A stretch of 9,468 nt of DNA, taken from the NCBI GenBank assembly GCA_021778575.1, contig JAJYCH010000116.1:1-9468 (forward strand), read 5' to 3'. This DNA is from Planctomycetota bacterium. Lineage in GTDB: Bacteria; Planctomycetota; Planctomycetia; Isosphaerales; Isosphaeraceae. Positions 1 to 5,587 of this stretch are shown here, piece after piece (the stretch's first letter is position 1; every line of letters begins with the position of its first letter). The position numbers were made by a program, and so were the translations under genes. The notes below the pieces were generated by a model. That model was not told where the DNA came from. It ran no database searches and saw only the letters and a program-made list of their open reading frames with translations.

Positions 1-1430
1 GCCTGAGCCCGGACCTTCGCCGGATCGGTCGCCAGGAGGTGCAGATCCTCGGCCAGGGGCATCGTGAACGGGTGGTGCTCGGCGGCGTAGCGATTTTCCT
101 CGGCGTCCCAGTGCAGGAGCGGGAACCGGACGACCCAGGAATAATGGTAACTCTTGGGATCATAGAGCTTGCGCTCGGCCGCCAGGCGAATCCGGAGGTT
201 CGACAGCGCCTGGCTGGAAACGGCCTGAGTGTCGGCGACGATCAGGATCAGGTCGCCAGCTTTCGCCTCGAATCGGTCGCGAAGCTTGGTCTGGGTCTCG
301 GGCGGGAAGAACTTCGCGTGCGAGCCGGCGAACGCCTCGGCCTCGACTTTCAGCCAGACCAGGCCGCCGGCGCCGAAGGTCTTGGCGTATTCGGTCAGGC
401 CGTCGAGATCCTTCCGACTGTAGGCTTCGCCGCCACCCGGAACGCAGATCCCGCGAATCCGGTGTCCGGCGGAGGCGGCGATCTCGAAAACCTTGAATCC
501 GGTCTCGGCGGCAATGTCGGCGACGTCCTTCAGCTCCATGCCGTAGCGGAGGTCGGGCCGGTCGTTGCCGAAGCGTTCCATTGAATCGGCGTAGTCGACC
601 CGGAGGAGGGGCAGCGTCAGGGTTTCGCCGGTGAATTCCCGGGCCAGCGAGACGACCAGGTTCTCCATCGTGCCGATGACATCCTCGTCCTCGACGAACG
701 ACATCTCGACGTCAAGCTGGGTAAACTCGGGCTGTCGGTTCGAGCGGAGGTCTTCATCGCGGAAGCAGCGGGCGACCTGGAAGTAGCGGTCGAACCCGGC
801 GACCATCAGCACTTGCTTGTAGAGCTGGGGCGACTGCGGCAGCGCGTAGAAGTGCGACGGGTGGACCCGGCTGGGAACGAGGAAGTCGCGTGCCCCTTCG
901 GGTGTGCTCCGGCCGAGGATGGGGGTTTCGACTTCGAGGAAGCCGAGGCCCGACATCGTGTTCCGCATCAACTGCGTCATCTTGTGACGGAGGATGAAGA
1001 TCTCTTGCATCGCCGGACGTCGGAGGTCGAGATAGCGGTACTGGAGCCGGAGTTCCTCGTTGGCCTCGGACGCGCCGTTGACCTCGAAGGGGGGCGTGGG
1101 GGCAGCGTTGAAGACTTCGAGGACGGTTGCCCTGACCTCGATCGCGCCGGTCTTGAGCTTGGGGTTTTCCTTGCCGACCAGCCGGGGGGCGACAACCCCT
1201 TTGACGCCGATGACGTGCTCGTTCCGGAGTTCGGCGGCTTTGAGCATCGGCGAATCGGTCCCGTCGGCGCCCGGTTCGAAGACGACCTGGGTCAGACCGT
1301 AGCGGTCGCGGAGATCGATGAAGATCAGGCCGCCGTGGTCGCGGCGGGTATCGACCCAGCCGTTGAGGATGACCTCCTGGCCGACGTTGTCTTTGGTCAA
1401 CTCGCCGCAGGTCTTCGTCCGTTTGAGCAT
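1..1430 (-). CDS. aspS: Aspartyl-tRNA synthetase, C-terminus cut by window edge
   Basis: Class II aminoacyl-tRNA synthetase that charges tRNA with aspartate in the cytosol. About 476 residues are visible of the roughly 590 usual for the bacterial form. The N-terminal anticodon-binding OB fold is clear (GWVDTRRDHGGLIFIDLRDR, residues 24-43). The catalytic core follows with YRYLDLRR, LPQSPQLYKQ and motif 2 (FRDEDLR at 223-229, then QPEFTQLD). The bacterial GAD insertion comes next, then the HHPFT segment shortly before the edge. Motif 3 lies outside the window. The ATG at 1430 gives the N-terminus expected for the family (MLKRTKTCGEL), although no good Shine-Dalgarno is visible before it. His32 and Gly86 align with positions that mark tRNA-Asn-tolerant (non-discriminating) enzymes. 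The gene is divergent from the FHA gene across a 241-base gap. Identity is very secure; dual specificity is inference. Confidence 0.97.
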   Translation of the reverse strand, partial: MLKRTKTCGELTKDNVGQEVILNGWVDTRRDHGGLIFIDLRDRYGLTQVVFEPGADGTDSPMLKAAELRNEHVIGVKGVVAPRLVGKENPKLKTGAIEVRATVLEVFNAAPTPPFEVNGASEANEELRLQYRYLDLRRPAMQEIFILRHKMTQLMRNTMSGLGFLEVETPILGRSTPEGARDFLVPSRVHPSHFYALPQSPQLYKQVLMVAGFDRYFQVARCFRDEDLRSNRQPEFTQLDVEMSFVEDEDVIGTMENLVVSLAREFTGETLTLPLLRVDYADSMERFGNDRPDLRYGMELKDVADIAAETGFKVFEIAASAGHRIRGICVPGGGEAYSRKDLDGLTEYAKTFGAGGLVWLKVEAEAFAGSHAKFFPPETQTKLRDRFEAKAGDLILIVADTQAVSSQALSNLRIRLAAERKLYDPKSYHYSWVVRFPLLHWDAEENRYAAEHHPFTMPLAEDLHLLATDPAKVRAQ

Positions 1431-1562
1431 GGTCGTCGCTGGTTCAGCCGCGGGATGGGTGGGATCGAGAAATTCGCCAATCAGGCCGACACGCAGCCTG
1501 AACGGCGGGTTCACCTTAACCCGTCCGGCCGGAAGGCGTCAAGCGTCTCGGACGGACCGGCA

Positions 1563-1591
1563 TTGCGAGAACCGAACCGACGCGATAGCTT
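1563..1591 (+). promoter_or_regulatory. Candidate sigma70-type promoter for the FHA gene
   Basis: TTGCGA (1563-1568) and TAGCTT (1586-1591) are separated by 17 bases, about 80 bases before the FHA start codon. The -35 matches consensus at four of six positions and the -10 at three. The aspS-FHA gap also holds a CGGGTT/AACCCG inverted repeat (1506-1523) next to the palindrome TCCGGCCGGA (1524-1533). No convincing promoter for aspS was found on the other strand. Confidence 0.3.
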
Positions 1592-1671
1592 GGAATAGTG
1601 GCGTCTTGCCCTCGGGTCTTCGCCCGGTTTTCGTTCTCGTGTGCGTCCCATCGAATCAGGACCGGATCGCC

Positions 1672-2265
1672 ATGGATTTCCAGCTCGTCGTCCTCCGTGG
1701 CCGGAGCGCCACGACCGCCTTGAAACTCGGCGACGGCGTGACCACGGCCGGCCGCCACGACGATTGTCAGCTCCGGATCAAGTCGTCGGAGGTCAGCCGC
1801 CGCCACTGTCAGTTTTTCGAGAAGAATGGGATGCTCCTGGTCAAGGATCTGGGCAGCGCGAACGGTACGCTGCTCAATGGCAAGAAGATCGAGGGCCAGC
1901 GCGTTCTCGAACCGGGGGATGAACTGACCGTCGGACCGGTCAAGCTCCGGGTCGAGAAGATCGGCCAGGCGGTCGCGGCCAAGGCGGCTCCGTCGGCTCC
2001 CGCGCCGAGACCGGGCGACACGGCCGTGCCGATCCCGACGGTCACTCCGGGTGATGCTTCGGACGAATTCGAGATCGATTTCGACGAGGAACCAGCGTCG
2101 GCTTCGGAGGAAAAGACCGTCGCCGTCAAGCCGGGCGCCAAGGTCGCGCCACCAGCCGCGAAGGTGCCCGATCCGGCCGCCGACATGCCCACCACCGACG
2201 AGCCGATCGCCGACGACGCCATCGCCGACTTCCTGCTCGACTTGAAGATCGACGACGACGATTGA
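1672..2265 (+). CDS. FHA-domain protein with acidic disordered tail
   Basis: A 197-residue cytosolic protein with one forkhead-associated domain at about residues 3-95. FHA domains bind phosphothreonine peptides and usually read out Ser/Thr kinase signalling. The core motifs are all present: Gly27-Arg28 (TTAGRHDD), Ser42-x-x-His45 (SRRH), Asn64-Gly65 (LGSANGT) and NGKKI at 69-73, so phosphopeptide binding should be intact. From about residue 97 the chain is rich in Ala, Pro, Asp and Glu, with an acidic block (DEFEIDFDEEP) and a terminal DLKIDDDD. It looks disordered and has no membrane segment. The open frame extends far upstream, but the ATG at 1672 gives the natural FHA start and has AGGA about ten bases before it. 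No kinase or phosphatase gene is adjacent, so the partner is unknown. A hairpin follows the stop. Confidence 0.92.
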   Translation: MDFQLVVLRGRSATTALKLGDGVTTAGRHDDCQLRIKSSEVSRRHCQFFEKNGMLLVKDLGSANGTLLNGKKIEGQRVLEPGDELTVGPVKLRVEKIGQAVAAKAAPSAPAPRPGDTAVPIPTVTPGDASDEFEIDFDEEPASASEEKTVAVKPGAKVAPPAAKVPDPAADMPTTDEPIADDAIADFLLDLKIDDDD

Positions 2266-2307
2266 CCCGTAAAAAGAATCGTTCGAAAAATGCGAAGTCA
2301 ACCTTGA

Positions 2308-2348
2308 GAGCCGGAACGATTCGCCATGTAGGCGTATCGTTTCGGCTC
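2308..2348 (+). terminator. Long hairpin after the FHA gene, probable terminator
   Basis: Arms 2308-2320 and 2336-2348 pair over 13 positions (GAGCCGGAACGAT with ATCGTTTCGGCTC, one G-U). After a T-T mismatch, CGCC/GGCG pair around an ATGTA loop. It starts 43 bases after the stop codon. The following T-run is weak (TCGATTTGTTG), so termination is likely but not classical. A third segment at 2276-2284 can pair with the left arm instead (see findings). Confidence 0.6.
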
Positions 2349-2486
2349 GATTTGTTGTGCCAACTCAACATGTGGTCGATTTCAAACTCATCTCACACAA
2401 AAAAAACCTGGTCGTTAGGGATGCGCGTGGCTAAAAATAGCATAGGATAGAAATGAGAAACGTGAGTTTACCGGATGTGAGTCTCG
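2349..2486. other. AT-rich intergenic stretch, possible promoter of the regulator gene
   Basis: This part of the 297-base gap between the FHA and regulator genes is clearly richer in A and T than its surroundings and contains an eight-A run near 2399. A weak promoter candidate is TTAGGG (2415-2420), 17 bases, then TAGCAT (2438-2443), lying in an A-rich patch. GTGAGT occurs twice (2462-2467 and 2477-2482). There is no coding potential beyond a short shadow frame. Confidence 0.3.
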
Positions 2487-2508
2487 TTTGGGGACTCTTT
2501 GGGGACTC
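2487..2508 (+). repeat. Perfect 11-bp tandem repeat before the regulator gene
   Basis: TTTGGGGACTC occurs twice head to tail (2487-2497 and 2498-2508). Eleven base pairs is about one helical turn, so both copies present the same DNA face. GAGTC at 2479-2483 forms an inverted repeat with the first GACTC (2493-2497). The position about 55 to 75 bases before the start codon fits an operator, possibly autoregulatory, but replication slippage could equally explain the duplication. Confidence 0.6.
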
Positions 2509-2525
2509 TTGTCGTTCCGACACTG

Positions 2526-2550
2526 CCGGGAGCGGCTTCCCGGATTTTTT
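2526..2550 (+). terminator. Terminator-like hairpin just upstream of the regulator start
   Basis: CCGGGA (2526-2531) and TCCCGG (2538-2543) form a perfect 6-bp GC-rich stem with loop GCGGCT, followed by A and six Ts (2545-2550). This is the classic shape of an intrinsic terminator, yet it ends only 12 bases before the ATG at 2563 and no gene ends nearby. The likely role is attenuation in the leader of the regulator mRNA. It could instead stop read-through from upstream, with a promoter then needed inside the remaining 12 bases, which is not plausible. Confidence 0.55.
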
Positions 2551-2562
2551 CGAGAAGAGACC

Positions 2563-3396
2563 ATGGCTCGACGCAAGAATGCTCCGGATGCGGTCCGGAT
2601 CAAGAACGGATTATCTGAGCGACTCCGAACCTTGCGAACCGAATTCTACGGCGAGCGAGGCGGACCCGATCAGGCCAGGGAACTAGGGATACCGGTTCGG
2701 ACATGGTACAACTACGAGAACGGGGTGACCGTTCCCGCCGAGATCATTCTTCGGGTTGTCGAGTTAACCTCGGTCGAGCCAATCTGGTTGCTTCGGGGTG
2801 AGGGATCCAAATTTCGGAATCCGCCGCGATCCGGTTATCGGAGCCTGGATGATTCCAGCCTGGCCCAGACTCCGGTCAAGGATCTGCTTCGGATCGCGCT
2901 CGACCGGCTTGAAGATACGCACCAGAACCGACTCGATTTTTCGAACGGACAGCCAATCCTGGCGAAAAAAGTCGTCTCCGCTTCGGCTGCCGGACTGGAG
3001 CCGTCCACATCGCCGGCCCCCGAGCGTTGGACGCTCGAAACCGACCTGGCTGATCCTGCCGAAGAACCTGCCCACGAATTCAGCCGGCAGGTTCGTCGGA
3101 ATTTTCAGACATTGAGGGTTGCCGACGACGCCATGTTCCCGATCGTCGCCGAGGGGGCGCACGTCAGCTATGGCGAGGCTGAATCGGTCTCCACCACGCT
3201 TCATGAGAAGCTGGTCGTGGCCGTGATCGACGGCAATCCGATCGTCCGCTGGTTCCAGCACTGCGGCAAGTTTGGCCTGCTCCGATCGGAGAATCCGTCG
3301 GCCAACCCGCCGACGATCCTGGTCGAACTCGAACCCGAACGCGGTTCCTCAATGCCGACCTTTCATCGGGTCTACTGGATCAGCACGCCCCATTAA
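2563..3396 (+). CDS. XRE-type HTH regulator with inactive-looking S24 (LexA/CI-like) domain
   Basis: A 277-residue probable transcription repressor. Residues about 15-75 form a Cro/CI-type helix-turn-helix (LRTLRTEFYGERGG, then ARELGIPVRTWYNYENG and PAEIILRVVELT). A linker with low conservation runs to about 175. The C-terminal part resembles the S24 fold of LexA and CI: LRVADDAMFPIVAEGAHV, then EKLVVAVIDGNPIVRWF. In active members the first motif carries the catalytic Ser (GDSM) and the second the Lys. Here these positions are Ala190 and Arg229, 39 residues apart against 37 in LexA, so self-cleavage is not expected. The start at 2563 has AGAAGAGA before it and matches the HTH start. An in-frame TTG at 2488 would add 25 residues without domain content. 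It converges with the PII-like gene with only 33 bases between stops and no clear terminator. Target genes are unknown. Confidence 0.85.
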   Translation: MARRKNAPDAVRIKNGLSERLRTLRTEFYGERGGPDQARELGIPVRTWYNYENGVTVPAEIILRVVELTSVEPIWLLRGEGSKFRNPPRSGYRSLDDSSLAQTPVKDLLRIALDRLEDTHQNRLDFSNGQPILAKKVVSASAAGLEPSTSPAPERWTLETDLADPAEEPAHEFSRQVRRNFQTLRVADDAMFPIVAEGAHVSYGEAESVSTTLHEKLVVAVIDGNPIVRWFQHCGKFGLLRSENPSANPPTILVELEPERGSSMPTFHRVYWISTPH

Positions 3397-3429
3397 CGGG
3401 CCTACCGAACCGGGACGGGAAACCTGGCT

Positions 3430-3753
3430 TCACCACGAGATGAATTCCCCCAGGCATGGGGTGACCATGATCTTGCCGTCCCCCATCCGGCCCGTCCGGG
3501 CCTGGCTGACGATGGTCCGCACGGTGGCGGCGAGATCCTCGTCGCGGACGAACAAGGTCAGCTCGACCTTGGGCAAGAATGAATCGTTGTATTCGCTGCC
3601 AAGGTAACGATGGAGCCGGTTTTTCTGGCGGCCATATCCCATCGCCTCGCGGACCGAACCGCCGAGGATCTCGATCTCACTGGAGTCGAGCGCCGACAGG
3701 ACCGCGCCGGCCCGGAACGGTTTGACCAGGGCGACAATCTGGACCACTCCCAT
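3430..3753 (-). CDS. PII-family signal protein with aberrant C-terminus
   Basis: A 107-residue member of the trimeric PII family (GlnB/GlnK), which senses ATP/ADP and 2-oxoglutarate and controls nitrogen enzymes or transporters. The N-terminal strand (QIVALVKPF) is followed by a T-loop stretch GYGRQKNRLHRYLGSEY (residues 39-55) and FLPKVEL. Tyr55 matches the uridylylated Tyr51 of E. coli GlnB. The B-loop TGRMGDGKI is intact. The C-terminus ends in VTPCLGEFISW where the family normally has the C-loop with the RIRTGE motif, so the two arginines that contact the nucleotide phosphates are absent. The start at 3753 is chosen because GAGG lies eight bases before it; an upstream in-frame TTG at 3795 adds residues unlike the family. 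No amtB, glnA or glnD neighbour is present. Family membership is secure, ligand behaviour is not. Confidence 0.93.
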   Translation of the reverse strand: MGVVQIVALVKPFRAGAVLSALDSSEIEILGGSVREAMGYGRQKNRLHRYLGSEYNDSFLPKVELTLFVRDEDLAATVRTIVSQARTGRMGDGKIMVTPCLGEFISW

Positions 3754-3825
3754 CGGTTGAACCTCACAAAAACGGCACGGATCGCGGCAGCCCAAGGTTC
3801 CCGGCCGGTCCAGCCCGGAGGCCGC

Positions 3826-3854
3826 TTGACAAGGCGAATCTTCCGATGGACATT
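3826..3854 (+). promoter_or_regulatory. Candidate promoter for the lipoprotein gene
   Basis: A perfect -35 hexamer TTGACA lies at 3826-3831. With a 17-base spacer the -10 would be GACATT (3849-3854); ATTAAT at 3852-3857 is a closer hexamer but at 20 bases. Transcription would start about 100 bases before the ATG at 3968, giving a leader that contains the palindrome at 3916-3933. Confidence 0.45.
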
Positions 3855-3915
3855 AATCGATTGAGAGTGTCCGGCCAAGTCAGTTCTTGGACGGTCTGCG
3901 GCCTGCTCCGTGATT

Positions 3916-3933
3916 TCCCTTCGTTCGAAGGGA
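3916..3933. repeat. Perfect 8-2-8 palindrome in the lipoprotein leader
   Basis: TCCCTTCG and CGAAGGGA flank a central TT. As RNA this forms a compact hairpin with a GTTC loop, 34 bases before the ATG and about 22 before the AAGAGG Shine-Dalgarno. It could be an mRNA stability or control element, or a dimeric protein site in the divergent PII/lipoprotein gap. No T-run follows, so it is not a terminator. Confidence 0.5.
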
Positions 3934-3967
3934 TTCGGTTTCCGCCTCGGTCATCAAGAGGTATCTC

Positions 3968-4681
3968 ATGCGTCGGGTCTGGCTGATGATCCTGTCGGCG
4001 TCGCTGATCACCGCGATCGGCTGCGGCAAGAAGCATTATGAAGAACGGATGACCAAGACGCTGGACAAGATGAAGTACGACCAGCGTCTCAAGAAAAACC
4101 TGATGGACGCTCCCACCGAGAAGAAGTTTACCGATCTGGATATCTATGTCCGTCCGCCGAAGGATGAAGTTTACGCCAAGACCGGCCAGCTTCCCGTCGG
4201 TGAAGGGCAGTTCGACCTTGATGCCTCGTTCAACGAGAAGACCGACGCCAGCCTGCACGTGCTGGCCCGGGTCAAGCGGCCGAAGAAAGCGACCCCGACC
4301 AAAGGGGCACCGCCGCCCCCGCCGCCGACCGCCCGAGGGGCCTTCGACGCCGACGTCCTGACCGTCCTCGCAAGTGTCTTCGGCTCCCCCGACGCGCTCT
4401 TGACCCCCAAGTTTGTCGAGGAGGTCAAGAAAGGCAACCGCTTCAAGCGTCTGATCTTCGCCACGGGCGACAACGAGGTAAAGGTTTATCTCTACAAGCA
4501 AGACATTTACGAGGTCGCCCTGGTCTTCGTCTACAACAACAAGCTGAAGAATCCGATCAGCTCGAAGATCGACCTCTGTCTGGAGTCGTTCGCCGCCGGT
4601 GCGAAGGCGAAGCTTCTCTTCCAGGGCGGTAACACCGAAGAGGATTCCGCCGGAGCCGGAACTCCCGCCGGACCGATGTGA
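3968..4681 (+). CDS. Predicted lipoprotein of unknown function
   Basis: A 237-residue protein I do not recognise. The N-terminus has two arginines, a hydrophobic stretch (VWLMILSASLITAIG) and a lipobox-like AIGC with Cys19 as the expected lipid-modified residue, so it is probably exported and membrane-anchored. Residues 20-45 are strongly charged and helix-like (YEERMTKTLDKMKYDQRLKK). A mixed region follows, then a low-complexity linker with six prolines at about 118-123, then a second compact part (DADVLTVLASVFGSPDALL, later VEEVKKGNRFKRLIFATGD and VKVYLYKQDIYEVALVFVYN) that looks like an alpha/beta domain. The tail is Gly/Ala/Pro-rich. The start is supported by AAGAGG (3956-3961), six bases before the ATG. 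It stands alone between a divergent PII-like gene and convergent csrA. Lipoprotein status is a motif-based inference; no function is proposed. Confidence 0.85.
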   Translation: MRRVWLMILSASLITAIGCGKKHYEERMTKTLDKMKYDQRLKKNLMDAPTEKKFTDLDIYVRPPKDEVYAKTGQLPVGEGQFDLDASFNEKTDASLHVLARVKRPKKATPTKGAPPPPPPTARGAFDADVLTVLASVFGSPDALLTPKFVEEVKKGNRFKRLIFATGDNEVKVYLYKQDIYEVALVFVYNNKLKNPISSKIDLCLESFAAGAKAKLLFQGGNTEEDSAGAGTPAGPM

Positions 4682-4717
4682 TTCCGGGTCTCGGCCCTGG
4701 ATCTCGGGACGAAAACG

Positions 4718-4760
4718 ACCGGGGACCGACCGAGGGAGTTTCCCTCGGTCGGTCCCCGGT
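4718..4760. terminator. Perfect 20-bp hairpin between convergent lipoprotein and csrA genes
   Basis: Arms 4718-4737 and 4741-4760 are perfectly complementary over 20 bp around a GTT loop. It begins 36 bases after the lipoprotein stop. There is no U-run on either side, so it may act as a bidirectional transcription barrier or a 3' end stabiliser. The gap up to csrA holds further short inverted repeats: CACACT/AGTGTG (4782-4806) and CTCGAT/ATCGAG (4825-4837). Confidence 0.75.
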
Positions 4761-4890
4761 GGCTTGATTGATTGGTCAGGTCACACTCGAAGGGCCGGCA
4801 AGTGTGCCCGACCCGCCCGTCCATCTCGATCATCGAGGGAGCGGCGAAAGGGGCGTGCACTCTTGTCGGCCCGAGGGGGCTCGAGCGCAA

Positions 4891-4909
4891 GGCCGAGCGG
4901 ATTTCGGCC
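4891..4909 (-). terminator. Hairpin immediately after csrA
   Basis: GGCCGA (4891-4896) pairs with TCGGCC (4904-4909) around a 7-base loop, starting nine bases past the csrA stop in the direction of csrA transcription. A second TCGGCC at 4866-4871 can compete for the same partner. The downstream sequence in csrA sense is TTGCGCTC, so the T-run is minimal and termination is uncertain. Confidence 0.35.
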
Positions 4910-4918
4910 CGATGCGGC

Positions 4919-5122
4919 TCAGCCGTTTGGTTCGGATTGTTCCCAGGCCGTCCGGGCTTCGTGAGCCTCGGGGTCGTTGACCAGCTCGTCGCGAATGATC
5001 ATCACGTCGTGCGGGGCCTCAATACCGATCCGGACCTGATTGCGATCGACCTTGACGATCTTGATCCGGATATCCGGTCCGATCTGGATCCCCTCGAACT
5101 GTTTGCGACTCAAGACGAGCAT
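4919..5122 (-). CDS. csrA: Carbon storage regulator CsrA (RsmA), RNA-binding protein
   Basis: A 67-residue dimeric RNA-binding protein that blocks or promotes translation by binding GGA motifs in mRNA leaders. The chain matches the family along its core: MLVLSRK at the N-terminus, the IGPDIRIKIVKV strand, DRNQVRIGIEAP in the middle, and IIRDEL, whose Arg corresponds to the RNA-contacting Arg44 of E. coli. The usual Gly after SRKx is Phe9 here (KQFEG). Length is normal. The start at 5122 follows a very strong GGAGGA Shine-Dalgarno. The leader carries three ANGGA motifs, suggesting self-repression. It is monocistronic and faces the lipoprotein gene. No flagellar gene or fliW is visible nearby, although csrA often sits beside them, so its targets cannot be read from context. 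Confidence 0.96.
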   Translation of the reverse strand: MLVLSRKQFEGIQIGPDIRIKIVKVDRNQVRIGIEAPHDVMIIRDELVNDPEAHEARTAWEQSEPNG

Positions 5123-5159
5123 CCGTTTCCTCCATGAAATCGGGACGTCCGGTTTCCTT
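5121..5159 (-). promoter_or_regulatory. Candidate CsrA-binding sites over the csrA ribosome binding site
   Basis: In csrA sense, ANGGA-type motifs occur as AAGGAA (5159-5154), ATGGAG (5135-5130) and ACGGAT (5126-5121). The second overlaps the Shine-Dalgarno GGAGG (5133-5129) and the third runs into the start codon. A plain GGA also occurs at 5150-5148. This spacing is what CsrA autorepression needs; the promoter, and so whether all motifs are transcribed, was not located. Confidence 0.45.
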
Positions 5160-5587
5160 GGATTCGGCCTGACATTCAGACCGCTCTATCCCTAGATTCG
5201 GGAACCGAGGTTTCCACCCGACACGTCAATGGGAAATTTGTCGGATTTTCTTCAAGCCTCCGGCCATTTCAGACGGTCAGCGATCGCGCGGGGGAGGGGG
5301 CAAGCTTCAATACCGTCGAATGAGCCTCAATCATCGGCATCAGCGGTCTTTCTGGCTCTCACCAAAATTCTGCACGGCCTGGGTTTGCGGCTCTGGCAGA
5401 GGCTGGAATTCGTTGGCGGACCCTCCCCGGATTCACCGCTTCACGATTTTTCCTGCTTTTCCTCAAGTCCCGTGAATCGCCCGCCGAAGAAACTGATACA
5501 CCTCGCTGAATTCGGGTCAACAACGGACCTCGACCGGCGAATCACTGATTAGGCACCAGGACTGGCGACCGGAGGGGGCTCAGAACC
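5160..5587. other. Non-coding gap between csrA and the CvpA gene
   Basis: This stretch between two divergent genes contains no frame with recognisable protein content. A 107-codon plus frame at 5229-5552 has no family-like motifs or good ribosome site. Short inverted repeats occur (an imperfect GGAACC/GGTTTCC near 5200-5216; CCGACA/TGTCGG at 5218-5244 followed by ATTTTC). Promoters for both flanking genes must lie here, but I could not fix either one. Confidence 0.5.

Noticed and set aside
39..1598. Long plus-strand frames of 181 and 261 codons (39-584 and 813-1598)
   Set aside because: They lie antisense to the clear aspS reading frame, and their products are the Val/Asp/Gly/Arg-rich type that GC-rich genes give on the opposite strand.
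1318..1671. Upstream extension of the FHA frame to 1318
   Set aside because: It would overlap aspS and adds residues without domain content; the ATG at 1672 begins exactly at the FHA fold and has a ribosome site.
1516..2301. 261-codon minus frame antisense to the FHA gene
   Set aside because: Shadow of a gene with complete FHA motifs on the plus strand; no recognisable domain of its own.
2488..2562. TTG start at 2488 for the HTH regulator
   Set aside because: The extra 25 residues are encoded by the tandem repeat and the terminator-like hairpin; the ATG at 2563 has a proper ribosome site and fits the HTH start.
3754..3795. TTG start at 3795 for the PII gene
   Set aside because: Fourteen added residues (Cys-rich, unlike PII) precede the conserved first strand; GAGG before the ATG at 3753 decides the start.
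5218..5250. CCGACA/TGTCGG inverted repeat followed by ATTTTC
   Set aside because: Only 6 bp with a 15-base loop, and no plus-strand gene ends upstream, so a terminator call is not supported.
5229..5552. 107-codon plus frame between csrA and the CvpA gene
   Set aside because: No family-like motifs, low-complexity Ser/Pro/Arg composition, no convincing ribosome site.
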